This document shows positions 17,756 to 26,208 of a DNA stretch of 50,765 nucleotides, piece after piece. The position numbers and the translations under genes are program-made. Source of the stretch: Aquabacterium sp. (lineage in GTDB: Bacteria > Pseudomonadota > Gammaproteobacteria > Burkholderiales > Burkholderiaceae_C); assembly GCF_021768455.1 (NCBI RefSeq), contig NZ_JAIZVX010000008.1, positions 1-50,765 of the forward strand, given 5' to 3'. The notes beneath the pieces were generated by a model, which searched no databases, was not told where the DNA came from, and was given only the letters and a program-made list of their open reading frames with translations. Within the stretch, counting starts at the first letter, position 1; each line of letters begins with the position of its first letter.

Positions 17756-19237
17756 ATGAACGACTTGAACTGGCTCGCGGTGACCCCCGAGATCGTCCTG
17801 CTGGGCATGGCCTGCGTGGTCGCGCTCCTGGACCTCTTCGTCACCTCTCCCCGCCGCACGGCAACGTACGTGCTGACCATGGTGTCCCTGGCCGCGGTGG
17901 CCGGCTTGCACCTGTGTGCCCTGGACAGTGGCACTTCCGTCTATGCGATGCAGAAGATGGTGGTGACCGACGCGATGGGCCACCTGCTGTCCCTTTGCGC
18001 GACCCTGGCCGTCATGGGTTCGCTGGTGTACGCCCAGGTGTACGCCCGTGAACGTGAGATGCTGCAAGGCGAACTGTTCACCCTGAGCATGTTCGCGTTG
18101 CTGGGCATCTCGATCATGATCATCGGCAACAACTTCCTGAGCATCTACCTCGGGCTGGAGCTGATGTCCTTGTCGCTGTATGCACTGGTGGCCCTGCGCC
18201 GTGACCATGCCCAGTCGACCGAAGCCGCGATGAAGTACTTCGTGCTGGGTGCGCTGGCCTCGGGCTTCCTGCTCTACGGCATGTCGATGATGTATGGCGC
18301 AACGGGTTCTTTGGACCTGAGCGAGGTCTACAAGGCCACGCTCGCCGGAACCGTGAACAAGCAGGTTCTGGCCTTCGGTCTGGTGTTCATCGTGGCCGGT
18401 CTGGCTTTCAAGCTCGGTGTGGTGCCTTTCCACATGTGGGTGCCTGACGTCTACCAGGGCGCTCCGACCGCTGCCACGCTGATGGTGGCCGGTGCGCCGA
18501 AGCTGGCTGCGTTTGCCATCACCGTCCGCCTGCTGGTGGAAGGTCTGATCAACACCGCCACGGACTGGCAGCAGATGCTGATGATCCTGGCCGTGCTCTC
18601 GATGGCATTGGGCAACCTGGCCGCCATTGCGCAGACCAACCTGAAGCGCATGCTGGCGTACTCCGGCATTGCGCAGCTGGGTTTCATGCTGCTCGGCTTT
18701 GTGCCGAGCGTGGTGGCGGGCAACACCGTGTCGGCCGGCAACGGCTACGGGTCTTCGCTGTTCTACGTGCTGACGTATGTGCTGACGACCCTGGGCACCT
18801 TCGGTCTGATCATGATTCTGTCGCGCCCCGGTTTCGAGTCGGAGCAGGTGAGCGACCTGGCTGGTCTGAACAAGCGCAGCCCGGTGCTGGCTGGCGCCAT
18901 GGCGGTGTTCATGTTCTCGCTGGCAGGTATCCCTCCCACGGTGGGCTTCTACGCCAAGCTGGCCGTGCTGCAGGCGCTGATCACGACGAACTCCGCCTTG
19001 CTGCTGCAGATCTCGATCGTGGCCGTGCTGCTGTCTCTGGTGGCGGCGTTTTACTACCTGCGCATCGTCAAGGTCATGTACTTTGATGAGCCCACCGACA
19101 ATTCCCCGGTGGCCGAAGCCGGTGGTGCACGCCTCCTGCTGTCGGTCAATGCGCTGGCTGTGCTGGTCCTGGGCATCTTGCCGGGCGGCCTGATGGCCCT
19201 GTGCGCACGCGCCATCACCCAGTCGCTGGCTGGTTGA
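17756..19237 (+). CDS. nuoN: NADH-quinone oxidoreductase subunit N
   Basis: Third antiporter-like subunit, next to NuoK. The 493 residues begin MNDLNWLAVTPEIVLLGMAC. They contain the conserved YLGLELMSLSLYALVAL helix with its glutamate, the lysine-bearing GLAFKLGVVPFHMWVPDVYQG segment and LKRMLAYSGIAQLGFMLLG. About 14 membrane helices are predicted. Last canonical nuo gene; the DUF2818 gene begins 37 bases after the stop, on the same strand and probably in the same transcript. Confidence 0.97.
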   Translation: MNDLNWLAVTPEIVLLGMACVVALLDLFVTSPRRTATYVLTMVSLAAVAGLHLCALDSGTSVYAMQKMVVTDAMGHLLSLCATLAVMGSLVYAQVYAREREMLQGELFTLSMFALLGISIMIIGNNFLSIYLGLELMSLSLYALVALRRDHAQSTEAAMKYFVLGALASGFLLYGMSMMYGATGSLDLSEVYKATLAGTVNKQVLAFGLVFIVAGLAFKLGVVPFHMWVPDVYQGAPTAATLMVAGAPKLAAFAITVRLLVEGLINTATDWQQMLMILAVLSMALGNLAAIAQTNLKRMLAYSGIAQLGFMLLGFVPSVVAGNTVSAGNGYGSSLFYVLTYVLTTLGTFGLIMILSRPGFESEQVSDLAGLNKRSPVLAGAMAVFMFSLAGIPPTVGFYAKLAVLQALITTNSALLLQISIVAVLLSLVAAFYYLRIVKVMYFDEPTDNSPVAEAGGARLLLSVNALAVLVLGILPGGLMALCARAITQSLAG

Positions 19238-19274
19238 GCGATCAGAGCATGGACCACCTTTTTCTGGTGCGCTC

Positions 19275-19580
19275 ATGACGGGCCTCGTGCCCGTCTGGGC
19301 GGTGATCGCCGTGCTGTTGGCCGCGCTCGTCGCGGCCAATTTGCCATTTGTGAACGAACGGCTCTTTGTTCTCGGCCCCCGGCGCGAGGCGAAGAGCGTG
19401 GCGTGGCGCCTGCTTGAATTGCTGGTCTACGCCCTGGCCGTGGCCCTCCTGGGTCGGAGCCTGGAAGGCCATCTGGGCCAGGTGAGTCCGGTTCGCTGGG
19501 AGTTCGTCGCGGTGTGGCTGTGTGTCTTCCTGACCCTGGCTTTCCCTGGCTTCGTGTGGCGCTACCTGCGTCGTCGTTGA
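19275..19580 (+). CDS. DUF2818 family membrane protein directly after nuoN
   Basis: A 101-residue protein with no established function. It has three predicted membrane helices (about 5-22, 45-60 and 74-93). The first helix is followed by NLPFVNERLFVLGP and the C-terminus is basic (RYLRRR). In my knowledge of beta-proteobacterial genomes, DUF2818 proteins are regularly found behind nuoN. A role in assembly or stability of complex I is therefore a reasonable inference but unproven. The ATG at 19275 lacks a strong Shine-Dalgarno sequence. The NUDIX gene starts 50 bases after the stop. Confidence 0.85.
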   Translation: MTGLVPVWAVIAVLLAALVAANLPFVNERLFVLGPRREAKSVAWRLLELLVYALAVALLGRSLEGHLGQVSPVRWEFVAVWLCVFLTLAFPGFVWRYLRRR

Positions 19581-19630
19581 GCCGTTTGGTTTCAGGATCG
19601 TTGCGACGATCTCTCCCTTCCTGCCCCGAC

Positions 19631-20224
19631 ATGAGCGAACAACAAGACCCCGTTGGCGACAGCCACCTGCGTGAAACCACCCTCGATTCGACGGTGGTCT
19701 ACAACGGTGGGTTCTTGGAGATGCGCAAAGACCGCATCCGGCTGCCTGACGGGCGCGAGGCCACCCGAGAATACGTGGTGCATCCCGGCGCGGTGATGAT
19801 CGTGGCCATCCTGCCCGATGGGCGCCTGGTGATGGAGCGTCAGTACCGCTACCCGGTGTCTCGCACCATGATCGAGTTTCCGGCTGGCAAGCTCGACCCG
19901 GGTGAGGGTGGGCTGGCCTGTGCGCAGCGTGAACTCTGGGAAGAGACCGGCTATCGCGCCAGGCGCTGGGCCAAAGCGGGGGTCATGCACCCTGTGATCG
20001 GTTACGCGACGGAATTCATCGAGATCTGGTTTGCGGACGACCTGACGCTGGGTGAGCGCAACCTGGACGACGGCGAGTTCCTGGACGTGTTCCCGGCTGC
20101 CCTGGCCGAATTGGAGGCCTGGGTGCGTGACGGCCTGCTGACCGATGCCAAGACGGTGGTCGGCATGATGTGGCTCCAGCAATGGCGCGCGGGCCATTGG
20201 CCTCTGGATTGGCAGAACGTTTGA
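19631..20224 (+). CDS. NUDIX hydrolase, ADP-ribose pyrophosphatase type
   Basis: Probably hydrolyses ADP-ribose or a related nucleoside diphosphate sugar to a monophosphate. The 197 residues contain a complete Nudix box at 86-108 (G-x5-E-x7-R-E-L-x-E-E-T-G-Y) with catalytic/metal residues E101, E104 and E105. The N-terminal strand pair YNGGFLEMRKDRIRLPDG and the segment ATREYVVHPGAVMIVAI resemble NudF/TrgB proteins. The ATG at 19631 is chosen because the upstream extension overlaps the DUF2818 gene. An NADH-derived metabolite enzyme beside complex I genes makes sense as salvage, but a functional link is inference. The DUF1178 gene follows after 17 bases. Confidence 0.9.
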   Translation: MSEQQDPVGDSHLRETTLDSTVVYNGGFLEMRKDRIRLPDGREATREYVVHPGAVMIVAILPDGRLVMERQYRYPVSRTMIEFPAGKLDPGEGGLACAQRELWEETGYRARRWAKAGVMHPVIGYATEFIEIWFADDLTLGERNLDDGEFLDVFPAALAELEAWVRDGLLTDAKTVVGMMWLQQWRAGHWPLDWQNV

Positions 20225-20241
20225 ATCGGGCCGATTGAGTC

Positions 20242-20775
20242 ATGCTGGTCGTGGACCTTCATTGCGGACAAGGGCACCACTTCGAAGGGTGGTTTGCTTC
20301 GGCCGATGACCTGGCCTCTCAGCAGGCGCGCGGGCTGGTGAGCTGTCCGGTGTGTGGTGCGCTCGATGTGCAGCGCAGGCCTTCTGCTCCGCACCTGAAT
20401 GTGTCGGGTGCGAAAGCCGAGCCAGTCGGGCCGAACGCAGCGGTGGCGACGCAGCAAGGGGGGGCGGGCGGCTCTCCGGCGGTGTCTTCTGGCGTGAAGC
20501 CAGGGGTCGAAAGCCACCCGGTGCCGTCAACCGGTACCGAAGCGATGGAGGCTTTGCAGGCGATGTACCTGCACGTGGTGCGCAAGGTGGTGGAGAACAC
20601 CGAGGATGTGGGGCGCCACTTTGCCGAGGAAGTGCGGCGCATGCACCATGGTGAGGAGCCCGTCCGGGCGATCCGTGGCCAGGCCACGCCGCAAGAGAAG
20701 GCCTCCTTGCAGGAAGAGGGGATCGACGTTCTCAGCCTGCCGGTGCCGGAAGGTTTTGACGGACCGCTGCAGTGA
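20242..20775 (+). CDS. DUF1178 family protein, small zinc-ribbon-like
   Basis: A 177-residue soluble protein of unknown function. The N-terminus MLVVDLHCGQGHHFEGWFAS with C8 and H12/H13, followed by C35-P-V-C38-G, looks like a metal-binding ribbon. Next comes a low-complexity Gly/Ser/Pro/Val linker (about 65-95). A conserved C-terminal half follows, including EEVRRMHHGEEPVRAIRG and the closing SLPVPEG. The family is widespread in alpha- and beta-proteobacteria. It is the last gene of the run that begins with nuoA and converges with the FAD oxidase gene 45 bases away. Confidence 0.85.
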   Translation: MLVVDLHCGQGHHFEGWFASADDLASQQARGLVSCPVCGALDVQRRPSAPHLNVSGAKAEPVGPNAAVATQQGGAGGSPAVSSGVKPGVESHPVPSTGTEAMEALQAMYLHVVRKVVENTEDVGRHFAEEVRRMHHGEEPVRAIRGQATPQEKASLQEEGIDVLSLPVPEGFDGPLQ

Positions 20776-20820
20776 GCCAGGCCGCCGGGAGGCGGTCGGT
20801 TTGCGGAACTGCGTTGTGCC

Positions 20821-22287
20821 TCAGGCGATGAGCCGACCGGGGTTGAGCGTGCCCAGCGGATCGAGTGTCTGCTTGATGGCACGCATCCAGGCTCGACCGA
20901 TGGGGTCCTGACGCTGCGCCAGTTCGTCGCGTTTGAGCTGGCCGATGCCGTGTTCCGCTGAGAGGGTGCCGCCCATCGCCATGGCGATGTCGTAGACCAC
21001 CTTGTTGACTTCGTGCTCGTGGGCGGCGAGGAAGTCGCGGTCTGCCATCGTGGCGGGCCCCTGGACGTTGAAGTGCAGGTTGCCGTCTCCGAGGTGTCCA
21101 AAGCAAACGACCCGGCATCCCGGGAAGCGGGCGTGCAGGCTGGGCAGGGCCTGGGCGAGGAACTCCGGCACGCGCGAGGTCGGCACGGCGATGTCGTGCT
21201 TGACCATGAGGCCTTCGGCCTTCTCCGCCAGGGGGATGGCTTCGCGCAGCGCCCACATCGCCCGGTACTGGCTGTCGCTGGTGGAGACCAGGGCGTTGGA
21301 CGCCAGGCCCGAGGCCAGGGCTTCTGACAGCAGCTCTTCCAGTTGTGCCGACAAGGTGGCGTCGGGCTGACTGCTGGCCGCGTCGATCAGGATGAGCCAT
21401 GCAGGTGGCGTGGAGGGCTCGGGGGCCGACGGATCGGCACAGAGTCCCTGCATGGCTTTGGCCTGCGCGGGCAGATGGCGGGCGAGCAACTGCAAGGGGT
21501 GCTGGTGCATCAGCTCGAAGCCGGTGAGGTGGGCATCGAGTTGCCGGCGAGCCAGACCGAGCAGGGCCAGCGCCTGTTCAACCGAACCGACCGAAACCAG
21601 GGCGGCCATCCGGCTCGCGGGTTTGGGGTAGAGGCGCAGGCTGGCCGCGGTGATGATGCCCAGCGTGCCCTCGCTGCCAATGAGGAGGTCGCGCAGGTCG
21701 TAGCCGGTGTTGTCCTTGCGCAGGCTTTTGAGGCCGTGCCAGATCTCGCCTTGCGCGGTGACGGCTTCGATCCCGAGGCAGAGTTCGCGGGCCGTGCCGT
21801 AGCGCAACACCTGGGTGCCGCCAGCATTTGTGGCCAGGTTGCCACCGATCGTGCAGCTGCCTTCGGCGGCGAGGCTCAGCGGGAAGAGCAGGTCGGCTTC
21901 ATCGGCTGCAGCCTGCACCTGGGCCAGCACGCACCCGGCTTCGACCGTCATGGACAGGTTGGCCGGGTCGATGTCGCGGATGCGGTTCAGGCCCTGCAGG
22001 CTCAGGACGATCTGCTTGCCGCTGGTGTCGGGCACGCTGCCGCCGACCAGGCTGGTGTTGCCGCCCTGGGGGACGAGGCTCACTCCATGGGCCGCGCACA
22101 GGCGCACCACCTGCGCGACTTCGTCGGTGCTGCCTGGTTTGACCACGGCGAGGGCCTGGCCCGCATAACGCTGGCGCCAATCGTTCAGGTAGGGACGCAG
22201 GGCGTCGGGCTCGGATGGGTTGTGTTGGCGCACGGCGTGGGGCCCGAGGGCCGCCTGCAGCGCCTGAATCAGCTCGGCGTGGGCCAT
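20821..22287 (-). CDS. FAD-linked 2-hydroxyacid dehydrogenase (GlcD / D-2-hydroxyglutarate dehydrogenase family)
   Basis: Flavoenzyme of the vanillyl-alcohol-oxidase fold that oxidises a 2-hydroxyacid to a 2-oxoacid. Candidate substrates are D-2-hydroxyglutarate, D-lactate or glycolate; the sequence does not decide which. Of 488 residues, about 40-220 form the FAD-binding domain with VPQGGNTSLVGGSVPD (72-87), LRKDNTGYDLRDLLIGSEG and LGIITAASLRLYP. The C-terminal oxidase domain carries CFGHLGDGNLHFNV and the closing EHGIGQLKRDEL, both expected in active members. No GlcE or GlcF partner is adjacent, which favours the single-subunit type. The DUF2069 gene lies ten bases upstream on the same strand. 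Confidence 0.9.
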   Translation of the reverse strand: MAHAELIQALQAALGPHAVRQHNPSEPDALRPYLNDWRQRYAGQALAVVKPGSTDEVAQVVRLCAAHGVSLVPQGGNTSLVGGSVPDTSGKQIVLSLQGLNRIRDIDPANLSMTVEAGCVLAQVQAAADEADLLFPLSLAAEGSCTIGGNLATNAGGTQVLRYGTARELCLGIEAVTAQGEIWHGLKSLRKDNTGYDLRDLLIGSEGTLGIITAASLRLYPKPASRMAALVSVGSVEQALALLGLARRQLDAHLTGFELMHQHPLQLLARHLPAQAKAMQGLCADPSAPEPSTPPAWLILIDAASSQPDATLSAQLEELLSEALASGLASNALVSTSDSQYRAMWALREAIPLAEKAEGLMVKHDIAVPTSRVPEFLAQALPSLHARFPGCRVVCFGHLGDGNLHFNVQGPATMADRDFLAAHEHEVNKVVYDIAMAMGGTLSAEHGIGQLKRDELAQRQDPIGRAWMRAIKQTLDPLGTLNPGRLIA

Positions 22288-22297
22288 GGCGACTGGC

Positions 22298-22804
22298 TCA
22301 GGCAGCGGAGGCCGGATCGGTCTGCCCGGCGGCCGCCTTGTCGCCCTTGACCTTGGGGGGCAGGACCTTGAGCCGCAGGCGAACGTACACGGCGCAGGCC
22401 ACGAAGAGCCCGGTGCTGAGCGCGATTTCGACGATGGCCAGGCCCTGGCTCAGGCCATGCTCGGTGGTGGCGCGCAGCACGCCTTCGGTGAAGTAGAGCA
22501 GCACCAGCATCGAGAGCCAGCGGTTGGTGTAGAGCTTGTGTTTCAGCAAGCCCGCGATGCCCAGGCACAGGGGCAGGACCTTGAGGGCCAGCGCGCCGGA
22601 GCCGCCTTTGAGCGGTGCCAGCCAGAGTTCCCAGGCCAGGCCGAGCGCAATGAGGCCCAGCAGGCAGAAGAGGTTGAGGGCGCGCAGGCGCTGGATCTGC
22701 GCCAGGCGCTCGGGTGGGTGCTGGCCCATCACGTCCTGGAGCGTGGCTTCAGGTGCGGCGGCCGGAGAGGCGCTGTCGGGCTGGGTGGGAGAGGCCTCGG
22801 CCAT
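22298..22804 (-). CDS. DUF2069 family membrane protein
   Basis: A 168-residue inner-membrane protein of unknown function. After a Pro/Ala-rich cytoplasmic N-terminus (about 1-40) come four hydrophobic helices (about 44-62, 70-86, 93-108 and 121-142) and a short basic tail. The YTNRWLSMLVLLYFTEGVLRA stretch is characteristic of DUF2069. It is divergent from the yihY gene, with 56 bases between the starts. In related genomes I recall wrbA lying between these two genes; here it is absent. Confidence 0.8.
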   Translation of the reverse strand: MAEASPTQPDSASPAAAPEATLQDVMGQHPPERLAQIQRLRALNLFCLLGLIALGLAWELWLAPLKGGSGALALKVLPLCLGIAGLLKHKLYTNRWLSMLVLLYFTEGVLRATTEHGLSQGLAIVEIALSTGLFVACAVYVRLRLKVLPPKVKGDKAAAGQTDPASAA

Positions 22805-22860
22805 GGTGTCCTTCGGTGGGAGAGGGCGCCGGGCGGCGCGCGGCTGGCATCATAGCCAGC

Positions 22861-24102
22861 ATGAGCGCATTTTGGACCTTCTGGGCAGCGAGCCGTCAAC
22901 GCTGGGCCCTGCTTCTTGTCACCTTGCGGCAATGGCCGTGGATGCAAACCTATGTCACCTTGCGCCAGCGCTTTCGGGAGGACCGCCTGGGGCTCACGGC
23001 CGGCAGCCTGACTTTCACCACGACCATCGCGCTGGTGCCGCTCTTCACGGTGATGCTGGCCTTGTTCAGTGCCTTCCCGATGTTCGGGCGCTTTCGCAAG
23101 GTGCTGGAGCAGCAGGTGCTCACGGGCATGGTGCCCGATGCCATCGCCAAGCCGGTGTTGCTCTCGCTCACCAAGTTCGCGACCAAGGCCAGCCAGCTGG
23201 GTGGCCTGGGCCTGGTGGCCCTGGGGCTCACTGCCATGGCGCTGATGCTGACCATCGACCACACCCTCAACAGCATCTGGCGGGTGCGCACCGTCCGGCC
23301 GATCGCGCAGCGGGTGCTGGTCTATTGGGCGGCCCTGACGCTGGGCCCGTTGCTGGTGGGCGCCAGCCTGTCGATGACCTCGTATGTGCTGTCGGCCTCA
23401 CGGGGCCTGGTCGAGGACCTGCCCGGGGGCGTGGGCCTGCTCCTGAGCCTGACCGTGTTCATGCTGCAGACCGGCGGGTTTGCGGCGCTGTACCGCTATG
23501 TGCCCAACACCTTTGTGCGCTGGGAGCACGCCTGGGCGGGGGCGATCTTCGCGTCGCTGTGCCTGGAGCTGGGGCAAAAGGGCCTGGCGCTTTACCTCAG
23601 CAATGTGCCGGTCTACGCGACCATTTATGGCGCCTTCGCGGCCCTGCCCATCTTCCTGATCTGGATCTACCTGAGCTGGCTGATCGTGCTGATGGGCGCG
23701 GTGGTGGCGGCCTACACGCCCAGCCTGCTGTCGCGGGTCAAGCGATGGCCTGATGCGCCGGGCAGCCGGTTTTCGCTGGTGCTGGCCATCATCCAGGCCC
23801 TGGCTGCCGTGCAGCACGCGCCGGAGCGGGGGTGTTCTGCCGAAGCCCTGGCGCAGCAGCTGCGCACCGATCCCCTGCAGATCGAGCCCTTGCTGGAGTT
23901 GCTGGTGCAGCTGGATTGGGCTGGCCGCCTGGACGAAGATGGCGAAGCCGGTGGCCGCTTTGTGCTCTTGTGCGACCCTGCTCAGACCCGCGTGGCGCCG
24001 CTGCTGGGTGAGGTGCTGATCCGGCCTGACGGTTTCACGCAGGGCTTCTGGTCCGAAGCAGGGCTGGACGACATGACCCTGGCGCAGGCCTTGCGCGCCT
24101 GA
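22861..24102 (+). CDS. YihY/virulence factor BrkB family membrane protein (UPF0761) with C-terminal winged-helix extension
   Basis: Integral membrane protein of unconfirmed function; the family was once annotated as ribonuclease BN in error. Of 413 residues, about 30-290 form six membrane helices with the family motifs DRLGLTAGSLTFTTTIALVPL, YRYVPNTFVRW and YGAFAALPIFLIWIYLSWLIVL. E. coli YihY ends near residue 290. Here about 120 further residues resemble a winged-helix fold (SAEALAQQLRTDPLQIEPLLELL), an extension I associate with beta-proteobacterial members. The ATG at 22861 is used because the upstream in-frame extension overlaps the DUF2069 gene. Confidence 0.9.
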   Translation: MSAFWTFWAASRQRWALLLVTLRQWPWMQTYVTLRQRFREDRLGLTAGSLTFTTTIALVPLFTVMLALFSAFPMFGRFRKVLEQQVLTGMVPDAIAKPVLLSLTKFATKASQLGGLGLVALGLTAMALMLTIDHTLNSIWRVRTVRPIAQRVLVYWAALTLGPLLVGASLSMTSYVLSASRGLVEDLPGGVGLLLSLTVFMLQTGGFAALYRYVPNTFVRWEHAWAGAIFASLCLELGQKGLALYLSNVPVYATIYGAFAALPIFLIWIYLSWLIVLMGAVVAAYTPSLLSRVKRWPDAPGSRFSLVLAIIQALAAVQHAPERGCSAEALAQQLRTDPLQIEPLLELLVQLDWAGRLDEDGEAGGRFVLLCDPAQTRVAPLLGEVLIRPDGFTQGFWSEAGLDDMTLAQALRA

Positions 24103-24163
24103 ACCGGCTGCGCTCCCATGCCAGTGCGCCACGCCCTCGGGGCAACCCTGATCCCCGATGCGG

Positions 24164-24200
24164 CTCCGGGCCCTGACTGGCTGCGTGCTGAGGCCCGGGG
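24164..24200 (+). other. GC-rich stem-loop in the 215-base gap between the yihY and CBS genes
   Basis: CTCCGGGCC (24164-24172) pairs with GGCCCGGGG (24192-24200) around a 19-base loop, with one G-T pair. GGGCGGTTTT follows, so it may be a weak intrinsic terminator for the yihY-like gene. Apart from this and the promoter below I see nothing in 24103-24317. Confidence 0.35.
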
Positions 24201-24235
24201 GGGCGGTTTTCAGCGTCGGCTCGGCCCGACACCTC

Positions 24236-24265
24236 TTGGCTGGGCCGCTCGCTTGGGGCTATATT
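24236..24265 (+). promoter_or_regulatory. Candidate sigma70 promoter for the CBS-domain gene
   Basis: TTGGCT (24236-24241) and TATATT (24260-24265) are separated by 18 bases, a good match in an otherwise GC-rich region, about 50 bases before the ATG at 24318. Confidence 0.55.
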
Positions 24266-24317
24266 GAGACATGGCCGACCGTGCCACCCTGTTCAACCTT
24301 GTCGAGGAGAAATCCCC

Positions 24318-24788
24318 ATGAAAGTCAGCGACATCCTGCGCGTCAAAGGCAGCACCCTGTTCACCGTGCAGCCTGAACAGCCGCTGGCCGAAGCCGCCCG
24401 CACGATGGCCGATCACGACATCGGTTCGCTGGTGGTGATGGACCATGGCGATGTGGTCGGCATGCTGACCTTCCGTGAAGTGATCCAGGCCACGGTGCGC
24501 AACTCCGGCGTCTTTGGCAGCCTTGTGGTGCGTACGGTGATGGACGACCACCCGCTGACCTGCACGCCCGACACCGAGATCGACGAGGTGCGCCGCATGA
24601 TGCTGAGCCGCCATGCCCGTTACATGCCGGTGATGACCCAGCGCACGCTGATGGGCGTGATCTCTTTCTACGACGTGGCCAAGGCCGTTGTCGATGGCCA
24701 GGACTTCGAAAACCGGATGCTCAAGGCCTACATCCGCGACTGGCCGGTGGAAGAGGGCGCCGAGAAAGAGCGTCCCGCGCTGCTCTGA
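24318..24788 (+). CDS. CBS-domain pair protein
   Basis: A 156-residue soluble protein made almost entirely of two CBS domains (about 7-62 and 71-130). The sequence MKVSDILRVKGSTLFTV opens the first domain and ARYMPVMTQRTLMGVISFYDVAK closes the second. CBS pairs bind adenosine nucleotides such as AMP, ATP or SAM and act as energy or ligand sensors. The partner protein of this stand-alone version is not evident. It has its own promoter, a strong GAGGAGA ribosome-binding site (24304-24310) and its own terminator, so it is probably monocistronic. Confidence 0.88.
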   Translation: MKVSDILRVKGSTLFTVQPEQPLAEAARTMADHDIGSLVVMDHGDVVGMLTFREVIQATVRNSGVFGSLVVRTVMDDHPLTCTPDTEIDEVRRMMLSRHARYMPVMTQRTLMGVISFYDVAKAVVDGQDFENRMLKAYIRDWPVEEGAEKERPALL

Positions 24789-24813
24789 GGCCCACGCGGC
24801 CTGCCACCTACCG

Positions 24814-24841
24814 AACCCGGCCGCGTGCCGGGTTTTGTTTT
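24814..24841 (+). terminator. Intrinsic terminator after the CBS-domain gene
   Basis: AACCCGGC (24814-24821) and GCCGGGTT (24827-24834) form a perfect 8-base stem with a 5-base loop, followed by TTGTTTT. Confidence 0.8.
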
Positions 24842-24906
24842 GGCCCGGAGCCGGGGCCGATGGAGGACAATAGCGGTCTTCCTGATTTGTGTATGGATTT
24901 GGCGTC

Positions 24907-26013
24907 ATGGCTGGCAGCACCTTTGGTCTTTTGTTCACCGTCACGAACTTCGGCGAGTCGCATGGCCCGGCCATCGGCTGCGTGATCGATGGCTGCCCCC
25001 CTGGCATGTCCCTGTCAGAAGCCGACATCCAGCCCGACCTGGACCGCCGTCGCCCAGGCACCTCGCGCCACGTGACGCAACGCAACGAGCCCGATCAGGT
25101 CGAGATCCTCAGTGGTGTCTACGAAGGCAAGACCACGGGCACGCCGATTGCCCTGCTGATCCGCAACACCGACCAGCGCAGCAAGGACTACGGCAACATC
25201 CTGCAGACCTTCCGTCCGGGGCACGCGGATTACACCTACACGCACAAGTACGGCATCCGCGATCCGCGCGGTGGTGGCCGTTCCTCGGCCCGACTGACCG
25301 CGCCCATGGTGGCCGCCGGCGCCGTGGCCAAGAAGTGGCTGCGCGAGCAGTACGGCACCGAGGTGCGCGGCTGCATGACGCAACTGGGTGAGCAGCCCAT
25401 CGCGTTCGAGGGCTGGGAGCACGTGCACCAGAACCCCTTCTTTGCCGCCAACGCCAGCCAGATCGAGCAACTCGAGGCTTACATGGACGCGCTGCGCAAG
25501 GATGGCGACTCCTGCGGTGCCCGCCTGACGGTCGAAGCCACGGGGATGCCGGTGGGCCTGGGCGAACCGCTGTTCGACAAGCTCGACGCCGACATCGCCT
25601 ACGCCATGATGGGCATCAATGCGGTGAAGGGTGTGGAGATCGGCGCGGGCTTTGCAAGCGTGAGCCAGCGCGGCACCGAGCACGGCGATGGCCTGTTCAC
25701 CGACGGTTTTGCCTCGAACCATGCGGGTGGCGTGCTGGGAGGGATCTCCACGGGGCAGGACCTGCGTGTCTCGATCGCCATCAAGCCGACCAGTTCGATC
25801 CGTTCGCCCAAGCCCTCGATCGACCTGGCTGGCCAGCCCGCCACGGTCGAGACCTTTGGCCGCCACGACCCTTGTGTTGGCATCCGTGCCACGCCGATCG
25901 CCGAGGCCATGCTGGCCCTGGTGCTGATCGACCATGCGCTGCGCCACCGTGCCCAGTGCGGGGATGTGCAGGTGAGCACGCCTGCCATCGCGTCGGCCCG
26001 ACCCGGCGTTTGA
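24907..26013 (+). CDS. aroC: Chorismate synthase
   Basis: Last step of the shikimate pathway: FMN-dependent anti-1,4-elimination of phosphate from EPSP to give chorismate. The 368 residues are the normal length. The three family signatures are present: [18 protein letters not shown] near the N-terminus (about 16-33), the Arg-rich [17 protein letters not shown] (about 117-133) and [17 protein letters not shown] (about 269-285). The ATG at 24907 gives [10 protein letters not shown] and is preferred to an in-frame upstream start at 24889. Chorismate feeds PabB, encoded about 3 kb downstream on the other strand; the genes are not in one operon. Confidence 0.97.
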   Translation: MAGSTFGLLFTVTNFGESHGPAIGCVIDGCPPGMSLSEADIQPDLDRRRPGTSRHVTQRNEPDQVEILSGVYEGKTTGTPIALLIRNTDQRSKDYGNILQTFRPGHADYTYTHKYGIRDPRGGGRSSARLTAPMVAAGAVAKKWLREQYGTEVRGCMTQLGEQPIAFEGWEHVHQNPFFAANASQIEQLEAYMDALRKDGDSCGARLTVEATGMPVGLGEPLFDKLDADIAYAMMGINAVKGVEIGAGFASVSQRGTEHGDGLFTDGFASNHAGGVLGGISTGQDLRVSIAIKPTSSIRSPKPSIDLAGQPATVETFGRHDPCVGIRATPIAEAMLALVLIDHALRHRAQCGDVQVSTPAIASARPGV

Positions 26014-26054
26014 GCCTCAACGTGGGGTGCCCAGGCACCTCGCTGAAGGCTTGA

Positions 26055-26068
26055 GCGCGTAATCGCGC
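26055..26068 (+). other. Small GC hairpin after aroC
   Basis: GCGCG (26055-26059) and CGCGC (26064-26068) pair around TAAT, 42 bases after the aroC stop. It lacks a T-run and is at best a weak terminator. Confidence 0.25.
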
Positions 26069-26126
26069 ACGAAAACCGGCTTGTTCACGCTTTGGCCGAC
26101 TCGGCCCGGATGGTGAAATCGGGGCC

Positions 26127-26136
26127 TTGTATACAA
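26127..26136. promoter_or_regulatory. TTGTATACAA palindrome upstream of the chemoreceptor gene
   Basis: A perfect 10-base palindrome 72 bases before the chemoreceptor ATG. It has the TTGT-N2-ACAA form of operators bound by GntR/FadR-subfamily repressors. It also contains TATACA, which could serve as a -10, but no convincing -35 stands 16-18 bases upstream. No GntR gene is in the window. No other clear feature is seen in 26014-26208. Confidence 0.4.
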
Positions 26137-26208
26137 AAGGGTGTGCGGTGACCCCGGCAATGGGGTTTGCGGTTGTCGCGCGCCCTGCTGGCCTTGACCG
26201 GAGGGCGC

